Source: Pythium myriotylum (Eukaryota > Oomycota > Peronosporomycetes > Pythiales > Pythiaceae). From it: a stretch of 64,000 bases of DNA. Within the stretch, counting starts at the first letter, position 1, and each line of letters opens with the position of its first letter. The stretch is from assembly GCA_023091665.1 (NCBI GenBank), contig JALJCQ010000025.1, positions 62,001 to 126,000 on the forward strand, in the 5' to 3' direction. Below the pieces are notes generated by a model. The model had not been told where the DNA came from and made no database searches. It saw only the letters and a list, made by a program, of their open reading frames with translations. This document shows positions 22,189 through 32,106 of the stretch, piece by piece. Made by a program: the position numbers and the translations under genes.

Positions 22189-22429
22189 AATCGATGATCA
22201 CGTACGCTTCTCTATCTCACACGTTCGGCGAACAACACCATGGCTGATCTTGGGCTATGATTTGTTGAGTCGCGTCGATTTTCTAGGCGGAAACTAGAAA
22301 ATCGACGCTATCCAACGGATCGTCGCCAATTTCAGCGGTTGTTTGACTTGTTGTTCAGTTCTCAGCATCATAACCACCAGTCTGTACTTGGCAAACTTAT
22401 GAGATGGGAGCATCCGCACTCACTCGCAT
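22189..22429. other. Spacer between palindromes 3 and 4, with a hairpin
   Basis: About 240 bp. It holds a perfect 15-bp-stem hairpin (22272-22286 with 22294-22308, loop GCGGAAA). No gene. Confidence 0.6.
22272..22308. repeat. Perfect 15-bp-stem hairpin
   Basis: GCGTCGATTTTCTAG pairs exactly with 22294-22308 around a 7-nt loop. It sits in the gap between two gene-bearing palindromes. Confidence 0.9.
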
Positions 22430-22659
22430 ACCATTTTTGTTCTCCTTTTCATATCATGTATTTGATGTTTGCTGCCTGCGACTACTTACGGCTCGTGTTC
22501 GTCGACTGTGTTCGCCAGCTTGGGTCCACGTTGTCTTCCTTTGCTCTTGGCTGGTGCTTCCCCACGACCAGAATGTTGCCAACGTAACTCGAACACGGGG
22601 AAACGCAGACCCAAAACCAAAGCCGAGCCAGGACGCAACGTCCAAACCGAGGCCACTGC

Positions 22660-22914
22660 TTACTTGCAGAAGCAGTAGTATTGGCTCTTGACGAGCTTCG
22701 GTAGCGCCTTCTTTGTTTTGGTGCAGCCCTCTGGCCCACTCACGTAAGGCCACGAGCTCGGGTTGACGTTGTGAGGATGCTTTCGTTCACACGTGCCGTG
22801 GTTTTCCTTGGCACACCCTTTTTCCTGTCCTCCGGTGCACGGCCCGATCGCCTCTGCAGATCCGAGGAACACGATGGCGCAGACTGCCAGTTGCACGATA
22901 GCGAAAGCCTTCAT
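22660..22914 (-). CDS. Small secreted cysteine-rich protein S4, left-arm copy
   Basis: 84 residues from ATG 22914. The signal peptide (MKAFAIVQLAVCAIVFLGSA, cleavage after EA) precedes IGPCTGGQEKGCAKENHGTC, ERKHPHNVNPSSWPYVSGPE and a C terminus ending YYCFCK. It has six cysteines in family spacing. It is the most divergent paralogue: SSWPYVSGPEGC replaces the SAWPVVSGPTTC of S2. It differs from the right-arm copy by one residue (LVKSQ against LVKNQ). The 8-bp repeat array lies in its 5' leader and is open in frame, but I place the start at the family-wide Met. Confidence 0.85.
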   Translation of the reverse strand: MKAFAIVQLAVCAIVFLGSAEAIGPCTGGQEKGCAKENHGTCERKHPHNVNPSSWPYVSGPEGCTKTKKALPKLVKSQYYCFCK

Positions 22915-22932
22915 GGTGGTTAAGGTGGTAAG

Positions 22933-23012
22933 GCGGTGAGGTGGTGAGGTGGTGAGGTGGTGAGGTGGTGAGGTGGTGAGGTGGTGAGGTGGTGAGGTGG
23001 TGAGGTGGTGAG
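22933..23012. repeat. 8-bp leader minisatellite, left arm
   Basis: Nine perfect tandem copies of GTGGTGAG (CTCACCAC on the gene strand) plus one variant unit, in the 5' leader of S4. The right arm and the tandem copy have eight perfect units plus one variant. Confidence 0.9.
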
Positions 23013-23727
23013 AAGGCGCTTGTGGGGTCGGTGGCCGATTCGGAAATGAAGAACGCGCAACCAACTCTACTCAACGCTGCTACTCGATTGCTCCATGACG
23101 CGAACTTTCACACGGGAGACCCACCGGTGAGAGCTGCTGGTGGCTACTGCTGGTGACTACGGCTAGTGCCTGCTGTTGGTGCCTGCTGTTGATGCCGATT
23201 GGCGATGGCTACTGCTCGTGGTGTCTACTGGTGGCGTGAGGCGGTCGGTCCTCGCTATCCAGACGGTTCGGCTTCCGACGACACGCATCTAGATGATCCC
23301 TATCTGCGGTAGATGATAGATGATTGTGTGCGGTGGGTCAATATGCTCCACAAGAGTGTGTAGAGCGAGTCTGGAGCGTATTGAGTGCTGTACGGAGAGT
23401 GGGGCTGTACGTCTTGTGTCATCGCGACGCGCGTCTTCTGCATCACCGGTCGGCACCTGGACCTGGATACTCACACTACTGTACGTACTGCCGAGGATGG
23501 ATGGTGGATTCCATCCGCTGGACGGCGGTCCATCGCCTGCTACTTACTTTTGTGTCCACTGTCTTTGTGTGCCTCATGGCGAACAAAGATCGTCTTCTTA
23601 TTTTCAGACGTGATGGTTTAGATCGCTCTGTGTCCAATGGAATCGACACAGCCATCCGCAAATCATCTCCGCAAATCATCTCGCTGGTCATCTCGCTGGT
23701 CATCTTGCTGGTCATCGGCAGCCATCA

Positions 23728-24313
23728 CCCGGTCGCTATCTCACTCTTCTCCAACTCTCCTCCCCAGTGTGTAATTAATTGAAATCGATAAGTGGATGGA
23801 TGAGTTGGTACGACACCTCTCAGAAAAGGTAGAACTGTTAGATTGCCTACCGAGTGTGCATGTGTGTACGTGGGTAAATAAATGTGTTAGTGTGTGGTAC
23901 ATATGTAGTAGCAAGCTGGTCCGGTATCCGTTGATATCTTGCTCTGGCTGCACAATGTTGCAATGCTGTGAGAGGTGTTGGGATCAAGACGTCGTGCAGA
24001 AGTAAGCTCCAGCAAGTGGATGAGTACGCGTAATCAGACCTGAGAATGGCGTCGCATCGTCTCTCGCCTGAATGAAACGGCTGAACGCGATGGACTTCAC
24101 TCCGATCATCATCGACAGCCTTGTCATTCCCAGTGATCTTCGTTGAAGGTTTTTTCGCAGACAGTTGCGCTCGATTCTTTTGTTGGAACTATTTGGTTGG
24201 TCTTCCAGCGACGGCTGGATCGCAACTCTGGATAGAACGACGGACAAAAATGCCGGCGTGGTTTGTCGCACATGTCGACCTATGGGTCTAAAAAAACAAC
24301 CAGCTCCACCACA
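23728..24313. other. Single-copy centre of palindrome 4
   Basis: 586 bp between the divergent S4 genes. I see no gene. Confidence 0.5.
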
Positions 24314-24967
24314 TGATGGCTGCCGATGACCAGCGAGATGATTTGCGGAGATGATTTGCGGATGGCTGTGTCGATTCCATTGGACACAGAGCGATCTAAA
24401 CCATCACGTCTGAAAATAAGAAGACGATCTTTGTTCGCCATGAGGCACACAAAGACAGTGGACACAAAAGTAAGTAGCAGGCGATGGACCGCCGTCCAGC
24501 GGATGGAATCCACCATCCATCCTCGGCAGTACGTACAGTAGTGTGAGTATCCAGGTCCAGGTGCCGACCGGTGATGCAGAAGACGCGCGTCGCGATGACA
24601 CAAGACGTACAGCCCCACTCTCCGTACAGCACTCAATACGCTCCAGACTCGCTCTACACACTCTTGTGGAGCATATTGACCCACCGCACACAATCATCTA
24701 TCATCTACCGCAGATAGGGATCATCTAGATGCGTGTCGTCGGAAGCCGAACCGTCTGGATAGCGAGGACCGACCGCCTCACGCCACCAGTAGACACCACG
24801 AGCAGTAGCCATCGCCAATCGGCATCAACAGCAGGCACCAACAGCAGGCACTAGCCGTAGTCACCAGCAGTAGCCACCAGCAGCTCTCACCGGTGGGTCT
24901 CCCGTGTGAAAGTTCGCGTCATGGAGCAATCGAGTAGCAGCGTTGAGTAGAGTTGGTTGCGCGTTCT

Positions 24968-24982
24968 TCATTTCCGAATCGG
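24968..24982 (+). promoter_or_regulatory. Putative initiator-type motif of S4
   Basis: TCATTTCCGAATCGG, repeated at 26716-26730 in the second tandem unit and mirrored in the left arm of palindrome 4. It is 127 bp from the ATG, further than in S1-S3 because the 8-bp repeat array lies between. Confidence 0.5.
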
Positions 24983-25004
24983 CCACCGACCCCACAAGCG
25001 CCTT

Positions 25005-25076
25005 CTCACCACCTCACCACCTCACCACCTCACCACCTCACCACCTCACCACCTCACCACCTCACCACCTCACCGC
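25005..25076. repeat. 8-bp leader minisatellite, right arm
   Basis: Eight copies of CTCACCAC and one CTCACCGC in the S4 leader. The same array recurs at +1748 in the second tandem unit. Confidence 0.9.
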
Positions 25077-25094
25077 CTTACCACCTTAACCACC

Positions 25095-25349
25095 ATGAAG
25101 GCTTTCGCTATCGTGCAACTGGCAGTCTGCGCCATCGTGTTCCTCGGATCTGCAGAGGCGATCGGGCCGTGCACCGGAGGACAGGAAAAAGGGTGTGCCA
25201 AGGAAAACCACGGCACGTGTGAACGAAAGCATCCTCACAACGTCAACCCGAGCTCGTGGCCTTACGTGAGTGGGCCAGAGGGCTGCACCAAAACAAAGAA
25301 GGCGCTACCGAAGCTCGTCAAGAACCAATACTACTGCTTCTGCAAGTAA
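25095..25349 (+). CDS. Small secreted cysteine-rich protein S4, right-arm / tandem unit 1 copy
   Basis: 84 residues, with signal peptide and six-cysteine core ending YYCFCK. It is identical to the copy at 26843 and differs from the left-arm gene at 22660 by one residue. It is convergent with the truncated bZIP-START copy about 550 bp downstream. Function unknown; predicted extracellular. Confidence 0.85.
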   Translation: MKAFAIVQLAVCAIVFLGSAEAIGPCTGGQEKGCAKENHGTCERKHPHNVNPSSWPYVSGPEGCTKTKKALPKLVKNQYYCFCK

Positions 25350-25895
25350 GCAGTGGCCTCGGTTTGGACGTTGCGTCCTGGCTCGGCTTTGGTTTTGGGT
25401 CTGCGTTTCCCCGTGTTCGAGTTACGTTGGCAACATTCTGGTCGTGGGGAAGCACCAGCCAAGAGCAAAGGAAGACAACGTGGACCCAAGCTGGCGAACA
25501 CAGTCGACGAACACGAGCCGTAAGTAGTCGCAGGCAGCAAACATCAAATACATGATATAAAAATGAGAACAGAAATGGCACGTGAGAGAGAGAGGATGTA
25601 AAGAACGCTTTGTACTTCCCCTCCCCGTATCGTCGAAGTGACGCAGGTCATCGGGCCAGTCAGGCCGTTTCACTATGCAAAGTCCTGAGTAGCACTCGGA
25701 TGTGTTCACGCGCGACGCCTAAGTCTTCAGAGAACCCGCGACCTTGATATCCGGACTGGTGGAATCGAATGTTTTCTCATCAGTATTTAGAGAACTTTTG
25801 TCGGCGCTTTCTGACTTGCTCTCGCGAAAGACAAACGCTCGTTTGCAAGCCCATTTCTAGAGTTCAACGTAGCTTGCATGGGGTGGAAATGATTT

Positions 25896-26662
25896 CTACG
25901 ATGCATTGTTCTCATATGAAGGAGTATTTTTTGACTCGACAAGAGACACTTGTGGACCAACCACGAAAGTATCTACACGTGCCAGTGCGAATATAAGCTC
26001 AGTGACCCAGCGCCTTGCATATCCTGGATCATCTGCGCCGATCGAACCGGTGAGGGTAGTCAAAAACTCTCGACATTTTCCGTTGGCATCTTGTGTCAAA
26101 ACGTCCCAATTGCACCAGAAAAAATTCTCAGCTTTGGCAATACCTTCGCATTCCATCACGCTGTCAAGCTCCGGTGAGCAAGTGCATCTTAAGACCAGCA
26201 TGTATCCTGCGGTTGTCTGCATTCGAAAGACGAGAGCGAGTTGACGAACCATCTTGTCCATCCCTGGGTACTGTTCAATAGTGTGCAGGACCATCATATC
26301 GTCCGAGATGCGCTGAATGATCTCGTGAAAGAAATTCCCGAATCGGCCGATGTTGAACTCTTTGAACCGCTCTGCGTGTTCGTATATGGACCACGTCTCC
26401 TCTGCGGCGGTTTTGATGTCCGGCGAGCAGTAGGTCTTGCGTTTGACGAAGTGGATGAACCGCTCGTCCACGGCCTGCGAATCGCGCCACCCATAGAAGC
26501 TGTAGTTGTTCTCGCGAGCGCCGCTTGGCATCTTAAAGCACTTGATCGCGCGCATGGTCTCTTTGACGAGTGCCACGTATTCCTTTGGTGTGAACGGATG
26601 GTAGTACTCGGCAGACAACGACCGCCACCGCTCGCATTGCCAGTACCAGTCGTTCAGATCCA
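25896..26662 (-). pseudogene. 5'-truncated bZIP-START copy left by the tandem duplication
   Basis: Reads from the tandem junction at 26662 as about 255 codons in frame, identical to the C-terminal part of the gene at 27644 (DLNDWYWQCERWRSL, NNYSFYGWRDSQAVD, EIIQRISDDMMVLHTIEQYPG, RRWVTELIFALARVDTF). The N terminus, basic region and zipper are gone, so it could encode at most the START-like module. A Met codon sits at the junction, but upstream is the S4 leader of the next unit in reverse, so expression is doubtful. Confidence 0.85.
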
Positions 26663-26842
26663 CGCGTCATGGAGCAATCGAGTAGCAGCGTTGAGTAGAG
26701 TTGGTTGCGCGTTCTTCATTTCCGAATCGGCCACCGACCCCACAAGCGCCTTCTCACCACCTCACCACCTCACCACCTCACCACCTCACCACCTCACCAC
26801 CTCACCACCTCACCACCTCACCGCCTTACCACCTTAACCACC

Positions 26843-27097
26843 ATGAAGGCTTTCGCTATCGTGCAACTGGCAGTCTGCGCCATCGTGTTCCTCGGATCTG
26901 CAGAGGCGATCGGGCCGTGCACCGGAGGACAGGAAAAAGGGTGTGCCAAGGAAAACCACGGCACGTGTGAACGAAAGCATCCTCACAACGTCAACCCGAG
27001 CTCGTGGCCTTACGTGAGTGGGCCAGAGGGCTGCACCAAAACAAAGAAGGCGCTACCGAAGCTCGTCAAGAACCAATACTACTGCTTCTGCAAGTAA
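26843..27097 (+). CDS. Small secreted cysteine-rich protein S4, tandem unit 2 copy
   Basis: Exact repeat of the gene at 25095, 1748 bp downstream, with the same leader minisatellite and initiator-like motif. It is convergent with the intact bZIP-START gene at 27644-28878. With this copy the window holds nine family genes in total: two each of S1, S2 and S3, and three of S4. Confidence 0.85.
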   Translation: MKAFAIVQLAVCAIVFLGSAEAIGPCTGGQEKGCAKENHGTCERKHPHNVNPSSWPYVSGPEGCTKTKKALPKLVKNQYYCFCK

Positions 27098-27643
27098 GCA
27101 GTGGCCTCGGTTTGGACGTTGCGTCCTGGCTCGGCTTTGGTTTTGGGTCTGCGTTTCCCCGTGTTCGAGTTACGTTGGCAACATTCTGGTCGTGGGGAAG
27201 CACCAGCCAAGAGCAAAGGAAGACAACGTGGACCCAAGCTGGCGAACACAGTCGACGAACACGAGCCGTAAGTAGTCGCAGGCAGCAAACATCAAATACA
27301 TGATATAAAAATGAGAACAGAAATGGCACGTGAGAGAGAGAGGATGTAAAGAACGCTTTGTACTTCCCCTCCCCGTATCGTCGAAGTGACGCAGGTCATC
27401 GGGCCAGTCAGGCCGTTTCACTATGCAAAGTCCTGAGTAGCACTCGGATGTGTTCACGCGCGACGCCTAAGTCTTCAGAGAACCCGCGACCTTGATATCC
27501 GGACTGGTGGAATCGAATGTTTTCTCATCAGTATTTAGAGAACTTTTGTCGGCGCTTTCTGACTTGCTCTCGCGAAAGACAAACGCTCGTTTGCAAGCCC
27601 ATTTCTAGAGTTCAACGTAGCTTGCATGGGGTGGAAATGATTT

Positions 27644-28878
27644 CTACGATGCATTGTTCTCATATGAAGGAGTATTTTTTGACTCGACAAGAGACACTTG
27701 TGGACCAACCACGAAAGTATCTACACGTGCCAGTGCGAATATAAGCTCAGTGACCCAGCGCCTTGCATATCCTGGATCATCTGCGCCGATCGAACCGGTG
27801 AGGGTAGTCAAAAACTCTCGACATTTTCCGTTGGCATCTTGTGTCAAAACGTCCCAATTGCACCAGAAAAAATTCTCAGCTTTGGCAATACCTTCGCATT
27901 CCATCACGCTGTCAAGCTCCGGTGAGCAAGTGCATCTTAAGACCAGCATGTATCCTGCGGTTGTCTGCATTCGAAAGACGAGAGCGAGTTGACGAACCAT
28001 CTTGTCCATCCCTGGGTACTGTTCAATAGTGTGCAGGACCATCATATCGTCCGAGATGCGCTGAATGATCTCGTGAAAGAAATTCCCGAATCGGCCGATG
28101 TTGAACTCTTTGAACCGCTCTGCGTGTTCGTATATGGACCACGTCTCCTCTGCGGCGGTTTTGATGTCCGGCGAGCAGTAGGTCTTGCGTTTGACGAAGT
28201 GGATGAACCGCTCGTCCACGGCCTGCGAATCGCGCCACCCATAGAAGCTGTAGTTGTTCTCGCGAGCGCCGCTTGGCATCTTAAAGCACTTGATCGCGCG
28301 CATGGTCTCTTTGACGAGTGCCACGTATTCCTTTGGTGTGAACGGATGGTAGTACTCGGCAGACAACGACCGCCACCGCTCGCATTGCCAGTACCAGTCG
28401 TTCAGATCCATACCGCGCATGAGCTTGTGGAGCGAGGTCGTGCTCTCGTAGTGGTGCTTGAGCATGGCCAGCAACTCCGTTCGTACCTGGCGCTCGGACT
28501 GTTCCTGCGACACCAGCGTGACCATATTGCGGAGAAAGGCGCGCATGCGCCGCGTCTTCTCGTCGTTCGGTGGATGCTCCTCATCGTCATCAGGCGACTG
28601 CAGCGCATACGGCAAGTTTGCCACGACGTGCTCGTAGGCCTCGGCACGTGCGCGCAGTCGCTGGAGAGAAGGCTACCATCGAGCAAGCGATTATTATTAG
28701 CGATGCGCACGGTTGTGCGTGGCACAATTGTGAGGAGACCACAAACCGTTCGGCGGCGTGGTGCGCGTGTCACAGACGCAGTTAAAATGGGCGAGGGAGA
28801 AGGCGAGGAGACGGGCGACGGCGTGGCGTCGGCGGCGCTTTCGTCGTCGTCGCAAGAGAGCAGCCGCGCGATGTCCAT
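27644..28878 (-). CDS. bZIP-START-like protein with degenerate basic region, one intron
   Basis: Exon 1 is 28747-28878 and exon 2 27644-28660, joined across an 86-bp intron (28661-28746, GTTTGT to CTCCAG) in phase 0; the protein is 382 residues. Exon 1 (MDIARLLSCDDDESAADATP) ends APRRRT and exon 2 starts RLRARAEAYEHVVANLPYALQ, so the basic region across the splice is short and has no Asn-x7-Arg. The C-terminal module is the most divergent in the window (FTPKEYVALVKETMRAIKCF, YSFYGWRDSQAVD, FRMQTTAGYMLVLRC). The splice sites are my prediction; they keep frame and match the position used in the paralogues. The 5' half is single copy; the 3' half is duplicated upstream. Confidence 0.8.
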
Positions 28879-29088
28879 GGCCGCCTGAGCCTTCCACTTG
28901 ACGTGGACTCTCCGTGGACGGGCCTCCCGTTCTCGGGAGACCTTCTCAGCAGTGTGAGTGGCTAAGAAACTAGAAATTGGTGGTCCAAAAAGAAGTGATT
29001 GAATTGAGAGTGGGAGGTCGAATCATAATTCGACGCAACGGGATGCGGTTCAGCGCTTCTTTGACAGCGTGGACTGGAACGTCTTTGT

Positions 29089-30340
29089 TTACAGCTGCTG
29101 GTAGAGCTCAATCACACGCTGGACGTCACGCGAGCAGCCGAGGAAGATTGGAGATCGCTCGTGGATGTCAGTCTGCAAGCGAAGGTCAGCCTACCATCAT
29201 AGCATGTTCACGAGCCAAACAAAACGCGTACCGGCACAATATCAAGCACTCGCTGCGTGCCCGTGGTCGACATGCCGCCAGCTTGCTCCACAATAAACGA
29301 CATCGGGTTGCCTTCGTACAATAGCCGCAGCTTGCCTGAAGCGCTCTTCTTGGTGCCCGGGTACATGTAGATGCCTCCGTAGAGAAGGGTTCGGTGCACG
29401 TCCGAGACCATACTGCCGACGTAACGCGCCGAGTACGGCGTGGGCTTATTCTTGCATTCGTCAACGAACGCCTTGGCTGCGTCGTCCCAGAGCGCGTAAT
29501 TGCCTTCGTTGCATGAGTAGATCTACGATCGCATGAGGACGATTGTCAGCAACTGCCTCTGACTCAAGAATCGCTCCACGAGTGCGCCTCACCGTCTTGG
29601 GCTCGTCCGGAATACGAATAGAGTGGTGCGAGAGAACAAATGTGCCGATGGTTGGATCAAGCGTAAAGCCGTGGACGCCCTTGCCCCACGTCAGGACGAG
29701 CTGCGTCGAGCTGCCGTACATACAATAACCAGCAGCTACGAGCTTGTTACCAGGCTGCAAGATGTCCTGGTACCTACACACATATTGGCCACGTCAGATA
29801 ATCATTCGGGTGTCAAGTATGCCTAGGGATGGCTTACCCATTTGATGGTTGTGTGTGGTCGCCCTGGTAGATCGCAAAGATCGTACCCGTCGAGACGTTA
29901 CAGTCAATGTTTGATGAGCCATCAAGCGGGTCAAACGCGATGCAGTACTGAGCTGTGTGATTTTTTCTCCGCGTCATTCACAAAACCATCAACCAAGAGA
30001 CAAAGACCACCCTACCTCCTGTTGAACGACCTTCGACGATGATCGGCTCGGCATTCTCCTCCGAGACCATCACCTCGATCTTGGTCGAGAACTTGAGTGC
30101 GTTGACGAACACATCATTCGCAAGAATATCGAGCTTCTTGACCGCATCACCAGTGGCATTCTCCGAGCCGTCGAGACCGTAGAGGCCTGTGAGACTGGCT
30201 CGGCGAACAGCACTGGCGATGACCTTGCAGGCGAGTTCGATGGACGAGAAGAGAATGGAGAGGTCGGCGTTGGACTGGATGTCCTTTTCTGCGAGAATGA
30301 AGCGCGAGAGCGTGATCGGGTTCGATTCCGGGGCTGACAT
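29089..30340 (-). CDS. FBP1: Fructose-1,6-bisphosphatase class I, copy 1 (five exons)
   Basis: Converts fructose-1,6-bisphosphate to fructose-6-phosphate, the committed step of gluconeogenesis. Predicted exons on the minus strand: 30016-30340, 29838-29952, 29593-29773, 29232-29522, 29089-29172; introns of 63, 64, 70 and 59 bp are all GT-AG and keep frame, giving 331 residues, normal for the family. The metal-binding motif [11 protein letters not shown], the sugar-phosphate region [15 protein letters not shown], and the C-terminal [19 protein letters not shown] with [18 protein letters not shown] are intact. No targeting peptide is obvious, suggesting the cytosolic form. A close paralogue follows upstream at 30818. 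Confidence 0.93.
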
Positions 30341-30817
30341 GTTTGCAATTGGAGGCGATTTGACAAATGCTCGACTGATAGCTGCAAATGATCAGGACCG
30401 AAGCTGAGACGGAGTTCCGTCGAGAGAGTCATCAACAAGATGGTTGAGCAGACATGGGTGCGTCATCATACCAGGCTCATGCGGGAATGTACTGAGAGCT
30501 TATCAACATCGTTTCTATACATTTTCCAAGACTTGTAAAGTGTCGCGACCAGCGAGATATAATTTCCATCTCAAATCGAAATTATTACCTTGTTTGAATG
30601 ACATGGAACTTTGTTTTGAGATTATTGCGGACATCCTTCATCATCCTTCACACACAAACGAAAGCAACGCGCAGTGAAAAGTGACAGCATTCGCAGAAGA
30701 GATCAAGTGGGATGGCTTTCGATTGGTTTGGGTGTTGATAGACTCAGTGTGTGTCTCAGTCTCGATGCGAGACACATGCGGTTTGGGAATGAAGGGCTGC
30801 TGCTCGCAGTGATTCGC
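30341..30817. other. Intergenic region between the two FBPase genes
   Basis: 477 bp containing the promoter and leader of copy 1 and the 3' flank of copy 2. I see no other gene. Confidence 0.6.
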
Positions 30818-32106
30818 TTACTTCTGCTGCTCGTAGAGCTCAATCACACGCTTGACGTCGCGCGCACAGCCGAGGAAGATGGGCGATCGCTCGTGAATGT
30901 TCGTCTACAAATATCAGTTTAGGAGGTGAGCAGAAAGTCTAGCGTGACGCTTTAAACGACATAACGTACCGGCACGAGATCGAGCACGCGCTGCGTGCCC
31001 GTGGTCGACAGACCGCCGGCCTGCTCCACGATGAACGACATCGGGTTGGCCTCGTACAGCAAACGCAGCTTGCCCGACTTGCTCTTCTTGTCGGCTGGGT
31101 ACATGAAGATACCTCCGTAGAGCAAAGTACGGTGCACATCCGACACCATACTACCAACGTAACGAGCCGAGTACGGCTTCGGCTTGTTCTTGCATTCGTC
31201 GACGAACGCCTTGGTCACGTCATCCCAGAGAGCGTAGTTACCCTCGTTACACGAGTAGATCTTCACAAAAAAAAATCCTCCGTCAGCCTGGATTCGACCC
31301 GTACCACATGCCAATATGTATCGGCGTACCGTCTTGGGCTCGTCCGGAATACGAATGTTGTGGTGCGAGAGGATGAACGCGCCGATGGTAGGGTCAAGCG
31401 TGAAGCCGTGGACGCCCTTGCCCCACGTCAGCACGAGCTGCGTCGAGCTACCGTACATGCAGTAGCCGGCGGCCACGAGCTTGTTACCCGGCTGGAGGAT
31501 ATCTTGGTAGCTATACAAGTCCAAGTACCAAAAAAAAGTCAATCGACCACGTCCACGATCATACCAAATATCCATGGAAGAGATCAACGCACCCGTTGGA
31601 AGGCTGCGTGTGGTCGCGCTGGTAGATCGCAAAGATCGTACCCGTCGAGACGTTACAGTCAATGTTGGACGAGCCGTCGAGCGGGTCGAACGCGATGCAG
31701 TATTGCGCTGCGCGTCACAACTCCCTCAACATCCTCCTTTTTTTCCTCTTTGCCTCCACCACGAAAGACACTCACCTCCGGTCGACGCGCCTTCGACGAT
31801 GATGGGCTCGGCGTTCTCCTCCGAGACCATCACCTCGATCTTGGTCGAGAACTTGAGCGCGTTGATGAAGATATCGTTCGCGAGGATGTCAAGCTTCTTG
31901 ACCGCATCGCCCGTGGCGTTCTCCGAGCCGTCGAGACCGTAGAGCCCCGTGAGTCCCGCGCGACGCACGGCGCTCGCGATGACCTTACAGGCGAGCTCGA
32001 TGGACGAGAAGAGAATGGAGAGGTCGGCGTTGGACTGGATGTCCTTCTCCGCGAGGATGAAGCGCGAGAGCGTGATCGGGTTCGAGTGGTCCACGGGCGC
32101 AGCCAT
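30818..32106 (-). CDS. FBP1: Fructose-1,6-bisphosphatase class I, copy 2 (five exons)
   Basis: Exons on the minus strand: 31776-32106, 31593-31707, 31330-31510, 30970-31260, 30818-30904. The middle three exons have exactly the lengths seen in copy 1 (115, 181, 291 nt), and all four introns (68, 82, 69, 65 bp) sit at the same positions; the protein is 334 residues. [11 protein letters not shown] and [20 protein letters not shown] are intact. The N terminus ([20 protein letters not shown]) and intron sequences differ from copy 1, so the duplication is older than the palindromes nearby. Both copies look functional. Confidence 0.93.

Larger units (their letters stand above)
22430..25580. repeat. 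Palindrome 4: large inverted repeat carrying secreted-protein gene S4 in both arms
   Basis: Left arm about 22430-23727 and right arm 24314 to about 25580, centre 23728-24313 (586 bp). The outer edges fade through scattered mismatches, so they are approximate. The arms differ in copy number of two short repeats: the 8-bp leader repeat (9 units left, 8 right, plus one variant in each) and a 12-bp TCGCTGGTCATC repeat near the inner edge (three copies left, one right). This is the least perfect of the four palindromes. Confidence 0.88.
24915..28410. repeat. Exact 1748-bp tandem duplication
   Basis: Unit 1 is 24915-26662 and unit 2 is 26663-28410, head to tail with no spacer. Each unit contains the S4 leader, the S4 gene, and the 3' part of a convergent bZIP-START gene. 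The second unit reads on into the rest of the bZIP gene; the first is cut inside it, at the junction ATCCA|CGCGTCATGG. The units appear identical by eye, so the event is recent or an assembly duplicate. Confidence 0.92.

Noticed and set aside
22933..23064. Upstream extension of S4 including the His/Thr/Pro repeat (HHLTTSPP) as part of the protein
   Set aside because: The extension comes from the 8-bp leader repeat; all paralogues align from the downstream Met, which starts a perfect signal peptide and lies after an initiator-like motif.
22933..25076. Short repeats as a CRISPR array
   Set aside because: Units are contiguous 8-mers without spacers, in a eukaryotic gene leader.
9786..25580. Palindromes as missed sequencing-adapter artefacts
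   Set aside because: Such artefacts fold back with almost no spacer and equal arms. Here centres are 489-1657 bp of single-copy sequence, arms differ by repeat counts, and one arm alone has a transposon. An assembly error is still possible and is listed as the refuting test.
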